Assembly: GCA_900542945.1 (NCBI GenBank)
Contig: UQPI01000060.1
Span: 1-12,383 of the forward strand
DNA from: an uncultured Collinsella sp.
Lineage (GTDB): Bacteria; Actinomycetota; Coriobacteriia; Coriobacteriales; Coriobacteriaceae
Reading direction: 5' to 3'
DNA: 12,383 bases
Part shown: positions 1-7,405 of the stretch, piece after piece
Layout of the letters: each line of letters starts with the position of its first letter
Numbering within the stretch: the first letter of the stretch is position 1
The notes under the pieces: generated by a model
Told to the model about the DNA's origin: nothing
Seen by the model: only the letters and a program-made list of their open reading frames with translations
Database searches by the model: none
Made by a program: the position numbers and the translations under genes

Positions 1-16
1 GCGCAACGCGTTGCGC
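1..16. promoter_or_regulatory. Perfect 16-bp palindrome, operator-like
   Basis: GCGCAACGCGTTGCGC equals its own reverse complement with no loop, and may continue beyond the left edge. A loop-free even palindrome with AAC/GTT arms resembles operators of dimeric HTH repressors such as the LacI family (known for the family; assignment here is inference). It is followed by a tandem 7-base repeat, CTGAGTC, at 16-22 and 23-29. It could equally be chance inside the end of a coding region. Confidence 0.35.
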
Positions 17-69
17 TGAGTCCTGAGTCTGTTGCAATGAAGATGAGAATCAAGGGTGCCACTAAATAG
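1..69 (+). CDS. Possible 3' end of an upstream gene (partial)
   Basis: The frame starting at base 1 stays open for 22 codons to a TAG at 67-69 and ends in ...SVAMKMRIKGATK; the other two forward frames stop within 26 bases. A tail this short cannot be assigned to a family. The sequence LSPESVAMKM could be part of a helix-turn-helix, but that is only an impression. A minus-strand frame is also open to the left edge (possible GTG at 60), so even the strand is uncertain. The next + gene has its own -10 box, which fits a gene ending here. Confidence 0.3.
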   Translation, partial: AQRVALSPESVAMKMRIKGATK

Positions 70-114
70 CTAAATGCCAAACCGCTGCTCGAGGCGGAGC
101 ACATGGCGGCAGGG

Positions 115-120
115 TATAAT
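115..120 (+). promoter_or_regulatory. Candidate -10 box for the 155-622 gene
   Basis: A perfect TATAAT lies 35 bases before the GTG start, giving an expected transcript start near 127 and a leader of about 28 bases that contains the GGAGG. No convincing TTGACA-like -35 box sits 16-18 bases upstream, so the call rests on the -10 and its position. Confidence 0.45.
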
Positions 121-154
121 TTGATTGTCATAGATTGCAATTTGGAGGTGCCCC

Positions 155-622
155 GTGAATGCCCCCGACGCGCTCCAAAACATCCGCTCAAAACACCCCG
201 TTGCATATGTGGTTCTCTATCTCTTTGTCGGCTGGGCATTGCTGGTTGTCATCACCCATGCCATAGCTTTTGGAGCAGAACTGCTGATAGCCAGCTCGGA
301 CCAGCCCGTCGTCAAATGGGAGACGACCGATGAATGCACCGACGGAACCCGAACCATTTACTACAACAGCCCGTCCCTCTACCAAGAGTTCAAGGTCAAG
401 ATAAAGGACCCCAAGATTGTCGATGCCGAACTGGGCTCTTTATTTACAATCGGAGCAACCGTCAACGCCGAGCAAGTCGAGTACACGGACGGCCATGCGA
501 CGTATCGTATCGACCTCAGCATCCTAGGCCGACCGCCACGCGCTTGTCTGCTCGAATGCGATATACGCGGCACCACACTACACATGTCCGAAATACAGAT
601 GCGCCCGGACAAAAGAAAGTGA
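155..622 (+). CDS. Hypothetical protein with N-terminal membrane anchor
   Basis: Encodes 155 residues and is not recognised. The GTG start is chosen because GGAGG (144-148) sits six bases before it. Residues about 16-41 form one hydrophobic membrane segment, after a short N-terminus with basic residues. The remainder is soluble and mixed in charge, with alternating polar and hydrophobic stretches that look like beta strands, and contains Cys residues that could pair outside the cell. The likely topology is a short cytoplasmic N-terminus with an extracytoplasmic domain. It converges with the small minus-strand gene at 645-905, separated by only 22 bases with no clear terminator between them. 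It is probably monocistronic given the TATAAT just upstream. No function can be proposed. Confidence 0.7.
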   Translation: MNAPDALQNIRSKHPVAYVVLYLFVGWALLVVITHAIAFGAELLIASSDQPVVKWETTDECTDGTRTIYYNSPSLYQEFKVKIKDPKIVDAELGSLFTIGATVNAEQVEYTDGHATYRIDLSILGRPPRACLLECDIRGTTLHMSEIQMRPDKRK

Positions 623-644
623 TATATGGCCGAGTCGGAAGAGA

Positions 645-905
645 CTAGGCATAGACTCGTCCGCCTTCGTAGGCAAAACGCAGGATGAGCGGGGCATTGT
701 TACGCACGAAATCATCGAGTTCTTTGAGGTCCGCTTCGCTAAAGCCCTCATGTGACACCCAATTGAATGCCGGCAAGATACACTCCGCCGCGTCAAAACC
801 CCAATCGCGCGGGCGCTCCACAACGACCTTCACCGTGTTGTCCTCCCGGACTTCGGAATACGAAACCTGCGTATCGTCCTCAAGGCGGACATATTCCCAC
901 ATCAT
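645..905 (-). CDS. Small hypothetical protein (86 aa)
   Basis: Encodes 86 residues, acidic and soluble, with no signal peptide or membrane segment. It begins MMWEYVRL; the two adjacent ATGs at 905 and 902 are both possible starts. A GGAG on the minus strand (916-913) lies seven bases before the first ATG, which supports translation. The middle (FNWVSHEGFSEADLKELDDF) looks like a helix cap followed by an amphipathic helix, and the end (LILRFAYEGG) like a conserved core strand. I know no characterised family for it. It lies 54 bases downstream of dnaX on the same strand, so it may be read through from dnaX. This is not the ybaB-recR arrangement often found after dnaX. Confidence 0.7.
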   Translation of the reverse strand: MMWEYVRLEDDTQVSYSEVREDNTVKVVVERPRDWGFDAAECILPAFNWVSHEGFSEADLKELDDFVRNNAPLILRFAYEGGRVYA

Positions 906-959
906 AAGCTCGCTCCGTTCAAAGGGTTCTCTTCTTGAGCAGTATACCCGCCTGCGCAG

Positions 960-3440
960 CTACTCCACCGGCTTGAAGATGGTGGACTGGCCGAAGACGC
1001 TGCGGATGAGGGCTTTGGCCTCGTCCTCGGTCTGCGGGATGCTCGGGGCTGCACCCTGATGGCCGAAGGGGCCGCCCGCACCGGAGTTGGACTCCCAGGG
1101 AGCTGCAGGAGCGTCCTCCTCTTTGGGGGCAGTTGCAGCGGACTTGGGCGCGGACGCCGCACCCGGCACGTCGAACGGAGGCAGATCGTCCCCACCAGCA
1201 TCGGCAACAAAACCGCCAACCATGGCATCGTCGTAGGGAACCTGCTCGGATTCCCATGGCGCAGACGGCGCGGCGGGCTGAGCCTTGGGAGCGGACGCGC
1301 GCTCGGGCGCTCGGGGCGCGGGCTCGGTCGGGAGCTTGCCCGTGGCAGGAGCGCCGGCGGGGTTGTCGGAGCGCAGCCAGGGGGCTTTGCCCAGGTCAGA
1401 CGACTTGGGCGCGGGCGAGGCAGGCTTGGGCGCGGGTGTCGGAGCAGCCGGTTTGGCCATGACGGGCTTAGGCGCCGACGGGGTCGGCGCCGCTATCGGT
1501 GCTGCTTTTGGCTGCGTCGCGCTGGCGCTCGAGGATGCAGGGGCCGCCGAGGACACGGGTTGCGGGTCCGCAGATACCGCAGCCCGTGCAGATGGAGAAT
1601 GCTCCTCATGTTGAGGAGCCGGCGTGCCACCCCCATCCAGGACATAGTCGACGGTACGACGACCGAAGACCGCACTGACTGTCGGCAGGACCACCGACTG
1701 CGTGTCGGCGCGTCCAAGCATCTTGATGGCAAAGGTCGAGCCCGCGGGGAACGAGACCGTGAGCCTGGAGCCGTCGTCAGCCGTGGCGCGGGCATTGAGC
1801 AAAAGCCCCGCGTAGGAAGCCTGACGCGCCTTGACACGCTCGACAACCTCGGCCCATTTGCGCTGCAGCTCTCCGGCATCCTCGACCGCGGGCGTCTCGG
1901 CAGTACCGGCGGCGGCAACCTGGGCGGCATTGTTGGACTGGGGCTTAGGTGCCGGAGCGGTGGCAGGCGCGGGAGCCGCAACGGGCTGAGGCGTCGGAGT
2001 CGGCGCAGGCTGAGGTGCAGGCGCTGCAGGCTTGGAAGCTGACACGGACGCAGAACGGGACGCAGGCTGGGCAGCCGGAACAGCAACACCACGGTCCCAA
2101 GGCATACCGCCCTGGCGCGCGGACGTAGCAGCGGGGGCAGCGGATGCCGCCGGAGCGGCAGCACGAGCGCCCGAAATTAGCGTCGGCTGTTGGGCAGCAG
2201 CGGGTACGGATGCTGCAGGCGCGGCGGCCTGAGCAGCAGCCACGCTCGCCGGCACGGCGCCGTTGGCAACCATGGCCTCCAAGCGGGCCACGCGCTCGGC
2301 CAATGCCTCAATCGTTAAATCGGCCTCGGGACGTGCCAGGCGCGTGCAGGCGATCTCGAGCACCAGGCGCACGTCGCTCGCGCCCCTCATCTCCAGTGCG
2401 GCATCGTCGAGCACCGTCAGCACACGGGCCAGGCGGTCGGCAGGATGCTCGCCAAAGGCAGCGGCCTCGGCAGCAAGCGCCTCGGCCTGCTCGGAGCCGC
2501 CCTCAAACAGCTCGGCACGGGCACCGGCAACGCAGGCAACGTACACGTCACGCACATGCGCCACCAGGTCGCGCGTCAGCTCCAGCAGGTCGTTTCCTTC
2601 CTCGACCTGCGCACGGATCAGTCCATAGAGCTCGGCAACATCGCGATCGGCAATGGCGCGGGAAAACTCGCCCAGAATCTGGTCCGAAACCTCGCCTAAA
2701 AGCGAGCGGGCGTCGTCCGCATGCACAGAACCGTTGCCAAAGACGCTCAGCTGCTCCAGCGTGGACAACGCGTCGCGCATACCGCCCTTGGCATGGCGCG
2801 CCACGATAGCCAGCGCCTCATCGTCGTAATCGAAGCCCTCCTGCTCGCACACGTATGCCAGGCGACGCTCGATATCCTCGTTGCCGATGCAATGGAAATC
2901 GAAACGCTGGCAGCGCGAGAGGATGGTCTCCAGAATCTTTTGCGGGTCGGTGGTGCACAGCACAAAGATCACGTGTGCCGGCGGCTCCTCGAGCGTCTTG
3001 AGCAGCGCGTTGAACGCCGCCGTCGTGAGCATGTGGACCTCGTCGATGATATAGATCTTGTACTTGCCGCGCACCGGGGCAAAGTTGACGGAGTTGATGA
3101 TTTCCTCGCGCACATTGTCCACGCCCGTGCGGGAGGCGGCATCGAGCTCGTAGACATCGGGGTGGTTACCCTCGGCAATGAGCTCGCACTCCTCGCAAGT
3201 ACCGTCGGGCATGCAGCCGCTTGCACCCTCGGCGCGCGCCGCCTCGGCATTGCGGCACAGCAGCGCCTTGGCCAGAATGCGCGCCATGGTGGTCTTGCCC
3301 GTGCCGCGCGGTCCGCAGAACAGGTAGGCGTGGGACAGGCGCCCCTCGGTGATGGCGTGCTCGAGCGTCGAGACGATATGCTGCTGGCCCACCACGGAGT
3401 CAAAGGTGAGCGGGCGATACTTTCGGTACAACGATTCCAT
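960..3440 (-). CDS. dnaX: DNA polymerase III subunit gamma/tau (clamp loader ATPase)
   Basis: The ATPase of the clamp-loader complex, which opens the beta sliding clamp and loads it on primed DNA at the replication fork. It encodes 826 residues. The AAA+ core begins MESLYRKYRP, with Walker A GPRGTGKT (43-50), four zinc-ligand cysteines (62, 76, 82, 85), Walker B IIDEVHML (131-138) and the SRC motif (175-177). The clamp-loader collar domain follows to about 370. A conserved C-terminal-like domain lies at about 523-605, inside two long Ala/Pro/Lys-rich linkers (about 393-520 and 605-800), and a short conserved-looking tail ends VFGQSTIFKPVE. The start at 3440 is chosen over an in-frame ATG at 3551 because the family begins at MxxLYRKYRP and a GGGGGAG lies just before it. 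I saw no slippery A-run like that used in E. coli to make a short gamma form. The length exceeds the usual 500-650 residues, mostly because of the linkers. Confidence 0.97.
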   Translation of the reverse strand: MESLYRKYRPLTFDSVVGQQHIVSTLEHAITEGRLSHAYLFCGPRGTGKTTMARILAKALLCRNAEAARAEGASGCMPDGTCEECELIAEGNHPDVYELDAASRTGVDNVREEIINSVNFAPVRGKYKIYIIDEVHMLTTAAFNALLKTLEEPPAHVIFVLCTTDPQKILETILSRCQRFDFHCIGNEDIERRLAYVCEQEGFDYDDEALAIVARHAKGGMRDALSTLEQLSVFGNGSVHADDARSLLGEVSDQILGEFSRAIADRDVAELYGLIRAQVEEGNDLLELTRDLVAHVRDVYVACVAGARAELFEGGSEQAEALAAEAAAFGEHPADRLARVLTVLDDAALEMRGASDVRLVLEIACTRLARPEADLTIEALAERVARLEAMVANGAVPASVAAAQAAAPAASVPAAAQQPTLISGARAAAPAASAAPAATSARQGGMPWDRGVAVPAAQPASRSASVSASKPAAPAPQPAPTPTPQPVAAPAPATAPAPKPQSNNAAQVAAAGTAETPAVEDAGELQRKWAEVVERVKARQASYAGLLLNARATADDGSRLTVSFPAGSTFAIKMLGRADTQSVVLPTVSAVFGRRTVDYVLDGGGTPAPQHEEHSPSARAAVSADPQPVSSAAPASSSASATQPKAAPIAAPTPSAPKPVMAKPAAPTPAPKPASPAPKSSDLGKAPWLRSDNPAGAPATGKLPTEPAPRAPERASAPKAQPAAPSAPWESEQVPYDDAMVGGFVADAGGDDLPPFDVPGAASAPKSAATAPKEEDAPAAPWESNSGAGGPFGHQGAAPSIPQTEDEAKALIRSVFGQSTIFKPVE

Positions 3441-3556
3441 GGGTGCTCCCCCGGGTATACTGAGTCTTGTTGCCGCGGCGGCCATGCGGTCGCACGGCAT
3501 ACTGCATTCCATAATAACCCGTACGGCGAGCCCGCCGCGATAGGAGTCCAAAGAGC
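3441..3556. promoter_or_regulatory. Divergent promoter region, dnaX / YcxB-like gene
   Basis: These 116 bases must carry the starts of two divergent transcripts. Visible pieces are the dnaX ribosome site (about 3446-3452, minus strand), the + gene's AGGAG (3542-3546), a TATACT on the + strand at 3456-3461 and a CATAAT at 3510-3515. Neither -10-like hexamer has a good -35 partner, so the exact promoters are not settled. No SRP RNA or tRNA fold was seen here, although such RNA genes often neighbour dnaX. Confidence 0.35.
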
Positions 3557-4276
3557 ATGGCAGACGCAGAGAGCAACCTCGTTCCCTCCGAAGCAGCCGA
3601 CCAGGTCGAGGTCGCGCTCGAGGAGCAGGCCGCAGCCGACGACGGCATCCTGTACCTCAACGAGTACCAATACGAAAACGACCTCGTCACCGACTTCGCC
3701 CGCCTGGTCGCCTCGCCCAGACGCCGCGGCTCCCTGTATGTCGCCGCTGCAATTGCCGCGCTGCTGGGTGTTGGCATGCTGGTGGCCGGCGGCAACTGGA
3801 TCAAGTTCGGCGTCGTCCTGATCGTGTTCGGCGCCTTTTTGGCCTGGTGGAGCAAAAACCTGCACCACACGCTCGCCCGCGATTTTATCGATGCCGTCGA
3901 GGCCGACGAGTCCATGGGTGGCCGCTATCGCCGCGTCGCCGCCAACGAGGACGGCCTGATGGTCTGGGGCAAGAGCGGCAAGTCGCAGTTCTTCCCGTTT
4001 GAGAAACTCGACCACGTGCTCGACGGCGAGCGCATCTTTGTGGCCATGTTCGCCGACCAGGGCGTGACGATCCCCAAGGACACCTTTGTTCGCGGCGATG
4101 CCGAGCAGTTTGGCTCCTTCCTTAAGGCGCGCATCAACAAAAAACTCCGTATCGAGACCAAGAAGAAGAAAATGAAGGCCGAGAAGGCCGCCGCCGAGGC
4201 CAAGCAGGGCGACAAGCCCCAGGAGACCAAGGGCAAACAGCGCAAACAGAAGAAGAACAAGAAGAAGAAGCGGTAA
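3557..4276 (+). CDS. Membrane protein with YcxB-like C-terminal domain
   Basis: Encodes 239 residues. The N-terminal 55 residues are acidic and presumably cytoplasmic. Two adjacent membrane helices (about 59-78 and 81-98) form a hairpin. Residues about 100-193 look like a YcxB-type PH-like domain: strands around GLMVWGKSG and FFPFEKLDHV, then the family's typical ending VTIPKDTFVRG...FGSFLKARI. Residues 195-239 are a very lysine-rich tail that would suit contact with nucleic acid or acidic lipid (inference). The ATG is preceded by AGGAG with ten bases of spacing. The biochemical role of YcxB proteins is not known to me. It is divergent from dnaX and ends before a strong inverted repeat, so it is probably a single-gene transcript. 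Confidence 0.8.
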   Translation: MADAESNLVPSEAADQVEVALEEQAAADDGILYLNEYQYENDLVTDFARLVASPRRRGSLYVAAAIAALLGVGMLVAGGNWIKFGVVLIVFGAFLAWWSKNLHHTLARDFIDAVEADESMGGRYRRVAANEDGLMVWGKSGKSQFFPFEKLDHVLDGERIFVAMFADQGVTIPKDTFVRGDAEQFGSFLKARINKKLRIETKKKKMKAEKAAAEAKQGDKPQETKGKQRKQKKNKKKKR

Positions 4277-4302
4277 TCCGGCCGACACCGAAGGTGCCTC
4301 GT

Positions 4303-4346
4303 CCCGCGCCCGATTCCGAGTCGGAGCGCCTGAAATCGGGCGCGGG
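4303..4346. terminator. Strong 13-bp inverted repeat between convergent genes
   Basis: CCCGCGCCCGATT (4303-4315) and AATCGGGCGCGGG (4334-4346) are perfect reverse complements around an 18-base loop, and the loop itself holds a small TCCGA/TCGGA dyad. The stem would form on either strand, and it lies between a + gene ending at 4276 and a - gene ending at 4382, so a two-way terminator is the natural reading. There is no T-run directly after the stem. On the + strand an alternative, weaker hairpin (4344-4362, GGGTACC/GGACCC) sharing three bases with the first is followed by TTTT (4364-4367), which may be the actual intrinsic terminator. Confidence 0.6.
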
Positions 4347-4381
4347 TACCGCCGATGGACCCATTTTGCCTAACTCTCGAG

Positions 4382-5041
4382 CTACTTCACTTCAAACCTT
4401 AAGAGCCTTCTCTCTGGCAGATCGGTCATCTTCATCGTGTAAGTCCCGGGAAATGCTTTCTCAAAACGAACGGTCTCGTAACCTTCGAAATAGTCGTTGG
4501 TGTTTTGCATCATGAATGGGACGAGCAACTCGTTCTCCGCCCCAACCTGTACAGCAAACGCAGCAGAACCGCCCAGGGCCGGCATTGCCTGCGTTATCAG
4601 ATCGGTATTGACCACAAAGTCATAGTTTGGCGCGTGCTCCGGAACCAAATGCCAAGCATACGTTTTGATTCCGCCTTCGACATTGTCCTTATTCCTGACA
4701 CGCATCTTTACGGCGATAACACATGTGGTGTCGGCGTCCTTCAATTTCGTTTTCGTATCCACGATGCCATATTTTGAATAATCGTCATGCGCACGCTTGA
4801 GATACTCGCGCGGCGTGAGCAGCTCCGCCCCGTCTATGCAAAACGAATACCCGTCAGTCGCCACATCCTTCGACCCCAGAAACGCCCCATCCATCGAGAG
4901 CCATTCGCCCTCCGCATAATATTTCTCAGGAATGACCGTCCGGCTCCCGTTAACGACGCTCACCCTCATGCCCGCAAGGCCAGTAGCAGCACAGCCGAAA
5001 AGCGCGAGCACCGACCTTCTTGTCCACAGGGTCTTCTTCAT
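4382..5041 (-). CDS. Membrane-anchored extracytoplasmic protein of ABC operon
   Basis: Encodes 219 residues. The ATG at 5041 is chosen because it overlaps the TGA of the ABC ATPase gene as ATGA; a GTG at 5050 is in frame but has poorer spacing. The N-terminus MKKTLWTRRSVLALFG has a twin arginine followed by a hydrophobic run to about residue 30, so it could be an uncleaved anchor, a Tat-like signal or, less likely, a lipoprotein signal (Cys17 has Phe at -2, unusual for a lipobox). The rest alternates strand-like segments, e.g. CVIAVKMRVRN and AAFAVQVGAEN, typical of an Ig-like beta sandwich on the outer surface. It resembles the small extracytoplasmic proteins, often annotated as DUFs, found with lantibiotic-type ABC exporters, but I cannot name the family with certainty. 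A role as an accessory or immunity-type partner of the transporter is inferred from position. Confidence 0.75.
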   Translation of the reverse strand: MKKTLWTRRSVLALFGCAATGLAGMRVSVVNGSRTVIPEKYYAEGEWLSMDGAFLGSKDVATDGYSFCIDGAELLTPREYLKRAHDDYSKYGIVDTKTKLKDADTTCVIAVKMRVRNKDNVEGGIKTYAWHLVPEHAPNYDFVVNTDLITQAMPALGGSAAFAVQVGAENELLVPFMMQNTNDYFEGYETVRFEKAFPGTYTMKMTDLPERRLLRFEVK

Positions 5042-5691
5042 CGCGCCCACGACCTTTCCCGAACTTTCACAACGGCACCGTCGCGCATGCAGTAAACCCG
5101 ATCGGCCAGCTCCGCGAGCACCTCTCCGTCATGGCTGGACAGAAGGACCTCACGACCCGTTGATGCCGCCATCGCCACAACGCGCTTGAGCATTTCAACA
5201 CCTGCTTCGTCGAGGGCATTCGTTGGCTCATCGAGAACAAGCAGCTTCGGCTTCTCCATAATTGCCGCAGCTATCCCCAGACGCTGCTTCATCCCAAGCG
5301 AGTATGCTCGGAACTTCTTTTTTTCGTCTGCATCGAGCCCCACGAGCCGCAGGGCAGAGCGAATGTCCTCGGGAGTGGCAACGCCCTTGATCTGAGCGAT
5401 GAGCTCCAGATTGTCGTAGCCAGACAGATATCCCAAAAAGGAAGGCGCCTCGATCAACATCCCCAGACTCGGCGGGAACGAGATGTCCGCCCCAAGCCTT
5501 TGGCCATCGATAGAGATTTCGCCCTCGGTAGGCTTGATCAATCCGCAGACCGCTCGCATGAGCATGGTCTTGCCCGAACCGTTTATCCCCTGAAGCCCGA
5601 CCACGGTCCCAGGGTCAACCTCGATGGACACGTTGCGCAGGACATCGTTTTTGCCCATGCGCTTCGATACGTCCCTAACGATCACGCTCAT
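5038..5691 (-). CDS. ABC transporter ATP-binding protein, BcrA-like
   Basis: Encodes 217 residues and hydrolyses ATP to drive the two permeases encoded just upstream. Walker A is GINGSGKT (35-42), the signature is SLGMKQR (131-137), Walker B is KLLVLDEP (149-156) with catalytic Glu155, and the switch His is 187. The Q-loop position reads MLIEAPSF, with Glu in place of the usual Gln; this is common in the BcrA/LanF-like exporters that confer resistance to or immunity from peptide antibiotics (family knowledge). The protein is short, a bare nucleotide-binding domain without the C-terminal extension of some relatives. The start at 5691 has GGGGGA six bases upstream and overlaps the preceding permease stop as ATGA. 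An in-frame extension to 6030 is rejected because it would run back through the permease gene. Confidence 0.93.
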   Translation of the reverse strand: MSVIVRDVSKRMGKNDVLRNVSIEVDPGTVVGLQGINGSGKTMLMRAVCGLIKPTEGEISIDGQRLGADISFPPSLGMLIEAPSFLGYLSGYDNLELIAQIKGVATPEDIRSALRLVGLDADEKKKFRAYSLGMKQRLGIAAAIMEKPKLLVLDEPTNALDEAGVEMLKRVVAMAASTGREVLLSSHDGEVLAELADRVYCMRDGAVVKVRERSWAR

Positions 5692-6524
5692 ATCTTGTCC
5701 CCCTTTTCTATAAGGTCGGCCCTTCGAAACCACAGTCCACCCAACGATAGGCATAACGACATAATCACAATTGAAAACAAGACGCTCGAGCCCGTCGCGA
5801 TTCCCTCTTTGACAATTCCGCCCCAGCGCAACAGCATCAGGGCATTTCCCAGCAGCACCCAATGCCGCGCAAATGCCGAACAGATCAGGGAGCTCATTAA
5901 AACCACAAACGAGACCGACGACCCAAGCACAAACCCGACCGCTGCCTGCGCAAACGCAAGCGCCTCGAACGCAAAAAAGAGTCCTACGAAAAACGGCAGC
6001 GCATCTGCCTCGGCAGCTTTGAGAAACCACGGCGCCAAATTAGCCAGCTGAAGCGACTCGCCATGAATGACCGCGCTGAACGAGGCGCTCACCACCAAGC
6101 TCCAAATCACAACAGAGCAAACCACCACGAGCAGCGAAAATGCCGTTACCGCCGCCACCAAGATAAAACGCGAGACCCACCAAAGGATTCTTGCCCGACA
6201 TCGAACAAGCGTTTGCAAACCAAACCCGTGCAACGATTCGGTCGGATAGTCGAGTGTTGTATAGAGAATAAGCAGAATGAGAAAAAGCCATCCTAGCGGA
6301 GGCACAAACATGACCCCGGGCCTAGGCTCAAACGGAGCAGATCCGGCAAACACGAGCGCAAGATTATCCGCAAACCCCAAGGTATCCGTCCTGACCCCAT
6401 ACATAGAAGACAATCCGTAGGCGTATACCAAGTTCGCAACGGTCACTGCCGCGATCGCAATAAAAGTGATGATGTTCTTCTTCAAAACGGTCCTCAGGTC
6501 CGCGGCGACCAGCCTAAACAGCAT
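5688..6524 (-). CDS. ABC-2 type permease, second subunit
   Basis: Encodes 278 residues with six predicted membrane helices at about 16-36, 72-90, 118-147, 175-198, 200-218 and 247-266. It has the layout of ABC-2 family exporters: a basic N-terminus, a large first outside loop (about 37-71) and a charged cytoplasmic stretch (about 91-117, with RCRAR) that probably holds the coupling helix contacting the ATPase. The ATG overlaps the previous permease's TGA by one base (TGATG), and a GAGGTGG precedes it. Its sequence is unlike the partner permease, so the channel is probably a heterodimer like the LanE/LanG pair. The transported substrate cannot be read from the sequence. Confidence 0.85.
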   Translation of the reverse strand: MLFRLVAADLRTVLKKNIITFIAIAAVTVANLVYAYGLSSMYGVRTDTLGFADNLALVFAGSAPFEPRPGVMFVPPLGWLFLILLILYTTLDYPTESLHGFGLQTLVRCRARILWWVSRFILVAAVTAFSLLVVVCSVVIWSLVVSASFSAVIHGESLQLANLAPWFLKAAEADALPFFVGLFFAFEALAFAQAAVGFVLGSSVSFVVLMSSLICSAFARHWVLLGNALMLLRWGGIVKEGIATGSSVLFSIVIMSLCLSLGGLWFRRADLIEKGDKI

Positions 6525-7405
6525 CAGACCACCTCGCGTCTTTTTAAGAATCTCGCGAAAATCAAAGAAAAGACGAACAGCAAAATGATTTCTGCAAACC
6601 CTGCTCGAATGTCGGGCCAGTTATTTAGTGATTCCGACCTGATGCTGTTAAGAATGTTGCAGTTAAAGCCTACGCATGAAAGGACGCTAAAAATCCAGTC
6701 GTTAACAAAGTGCCATGCAACCATAATCAGATATGGAACGACCAACGCCTTGATTCTGCTGCGAAACACAACCGACAGACCGGTCACGGCCATGGATAGA
6801 ACCCCCAGCGTCACCGCATCGAACAGCGTATAAACCAGTACGTACAACAGAGGCCGGGAATAAAACAGACCAGAAAAATAGCTATGCAGATAGAGCCCGA
6901 CGTAAGTCGATTCGTCAGCCCGGGGGAGATACGCAGGAAACAGCATAGAGACAATCAGGAAGTTCACGAGTAGCGGAATAGCCGTGACCGCAAACGCAGA
7001 GAGGAAAGCAGACAGCATCTTCACCTTCACGTATGCATTTCTAGAAACACGCGTGCAGATCTGTGCCTCGTAACCGCTCAAACGCTCGGACAAGTACGAC
7101 CACGACCCGGCCAGCATAGCAAACAGCGGCAGTGCATAGAAAAACACCGATGCCGATAACGGTGCATTTGCACTCACAACGATCCAGTTACCGTAACTGC
7201 TTTCACGTGTTTGACCGAGATAGCATTCGGCTTGCAACCCAACGCCATAGCCAAGCGATAACAGCTGCTTGCGCTCAACCTCGAGTGTCCACCACGCCTC
7301 GATAGCAGCTGCCATCGAAATTACAATCGCCAAAATAAGAGCCAACGCAAATATAGGATTGCCAAATATCTTGGATAACTCGTGCCGTAATAGATTTCCA
7401 TTCAA
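6524..7405 (-). CDS. ABC-2 type permease, first subunit
   Basis: Encodes 293 residues with six predicted helices at about 18-38, 84-105, 131-156, 185-213, 220-243 and 268-287. A cytoplasmic N-terminus (LLRHELSKIFGNPIF) is typical of ABC-2 permeases, and the first outside loop (39-83) is large. The stretch SERLSGYEAQICTRVSRNAY between helices 2 and 3 is the expected coupling region for the ATPase. The start is TTG: GGAGGG (7420-7415 on the minus strand) lies nine bases before it, an in-frame TGA lies just upstream (7414-7412), and the protein start fits the family. An out-of-frame ATG sits between the ribosome site and the TTG, so initiation may be deliberately weak (inference). It is the first gene of the coupled four-gene transporter operon. 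Confidence 0.83.
   Translation of the reverse strand: MNGNLLRHELSKIFGNPIFALALILAIVISMAAAIEAWWTLEVERKQLLSLGYGVGLQAECYLGQTRESSYGNWIVVSANAPLSASVFFYALPLFAMLAGSWSYLSERLSGYEAQICTRVSRNAYVKVKMLSAFLSAFAVTAIPLLVNFLIVSMLFPAYLPRADESTYVGLYLHSYFSGLFYSRPLLYVLVYTLFDAVTLGVLSMAVTGLSVVFRSRIKALVVPYLIMVAWHFVNDWIFSVLSCVGFNCNILNSIRSESLNNWPDIRAGFAEIILLFVFSLIFARFLKRREVV

Noticed and set aside
1059..2042. Long + strand frame opposite dnaX (327 aa)
   Set aside because: Low-complexity Arg/Gly-rich shadow of the Ala/Pro codons of dnaX; long antisense frames are expected in such GC-rich sequence.
960..3440. Programmed frameshift in dnaX giving a short gamma product
   Set aside because: No A-rich slippery heptamer followed by a hairpin and early stop was seen; the frame is read through whole.
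3441..3551. 37-residue N-terminal extension of DnaX from an in-frame ATG at 3551
   Set aside because: The family starts at the LYRKYRP segment, a strong ribosome site lies directly before 3440, and the extension would cover the divergent promoter region.
2969..4288. Minus-strand 439-aa frame spanning dnaX and the YcxB-like gene
   Set aside because: It crosses two real genes in the wrong frame; its Leu-rich start is the complement of the lysine-rich tail.
5041..5050. GTG at 5050 as start of the extracytoplasmic protein
   Set aside because: The ATG at 5041 forms the ATGA overlap seen elsewhere in the operon and has better ribosome-site spacing.
5692..6030. N-terminal extension of the ABC ATPase back to 6030
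   Set aside because: It lies out of frame inside the second permease gene; the ATGA overlap and ribosome site at 5691 and the usual protein start fit better.
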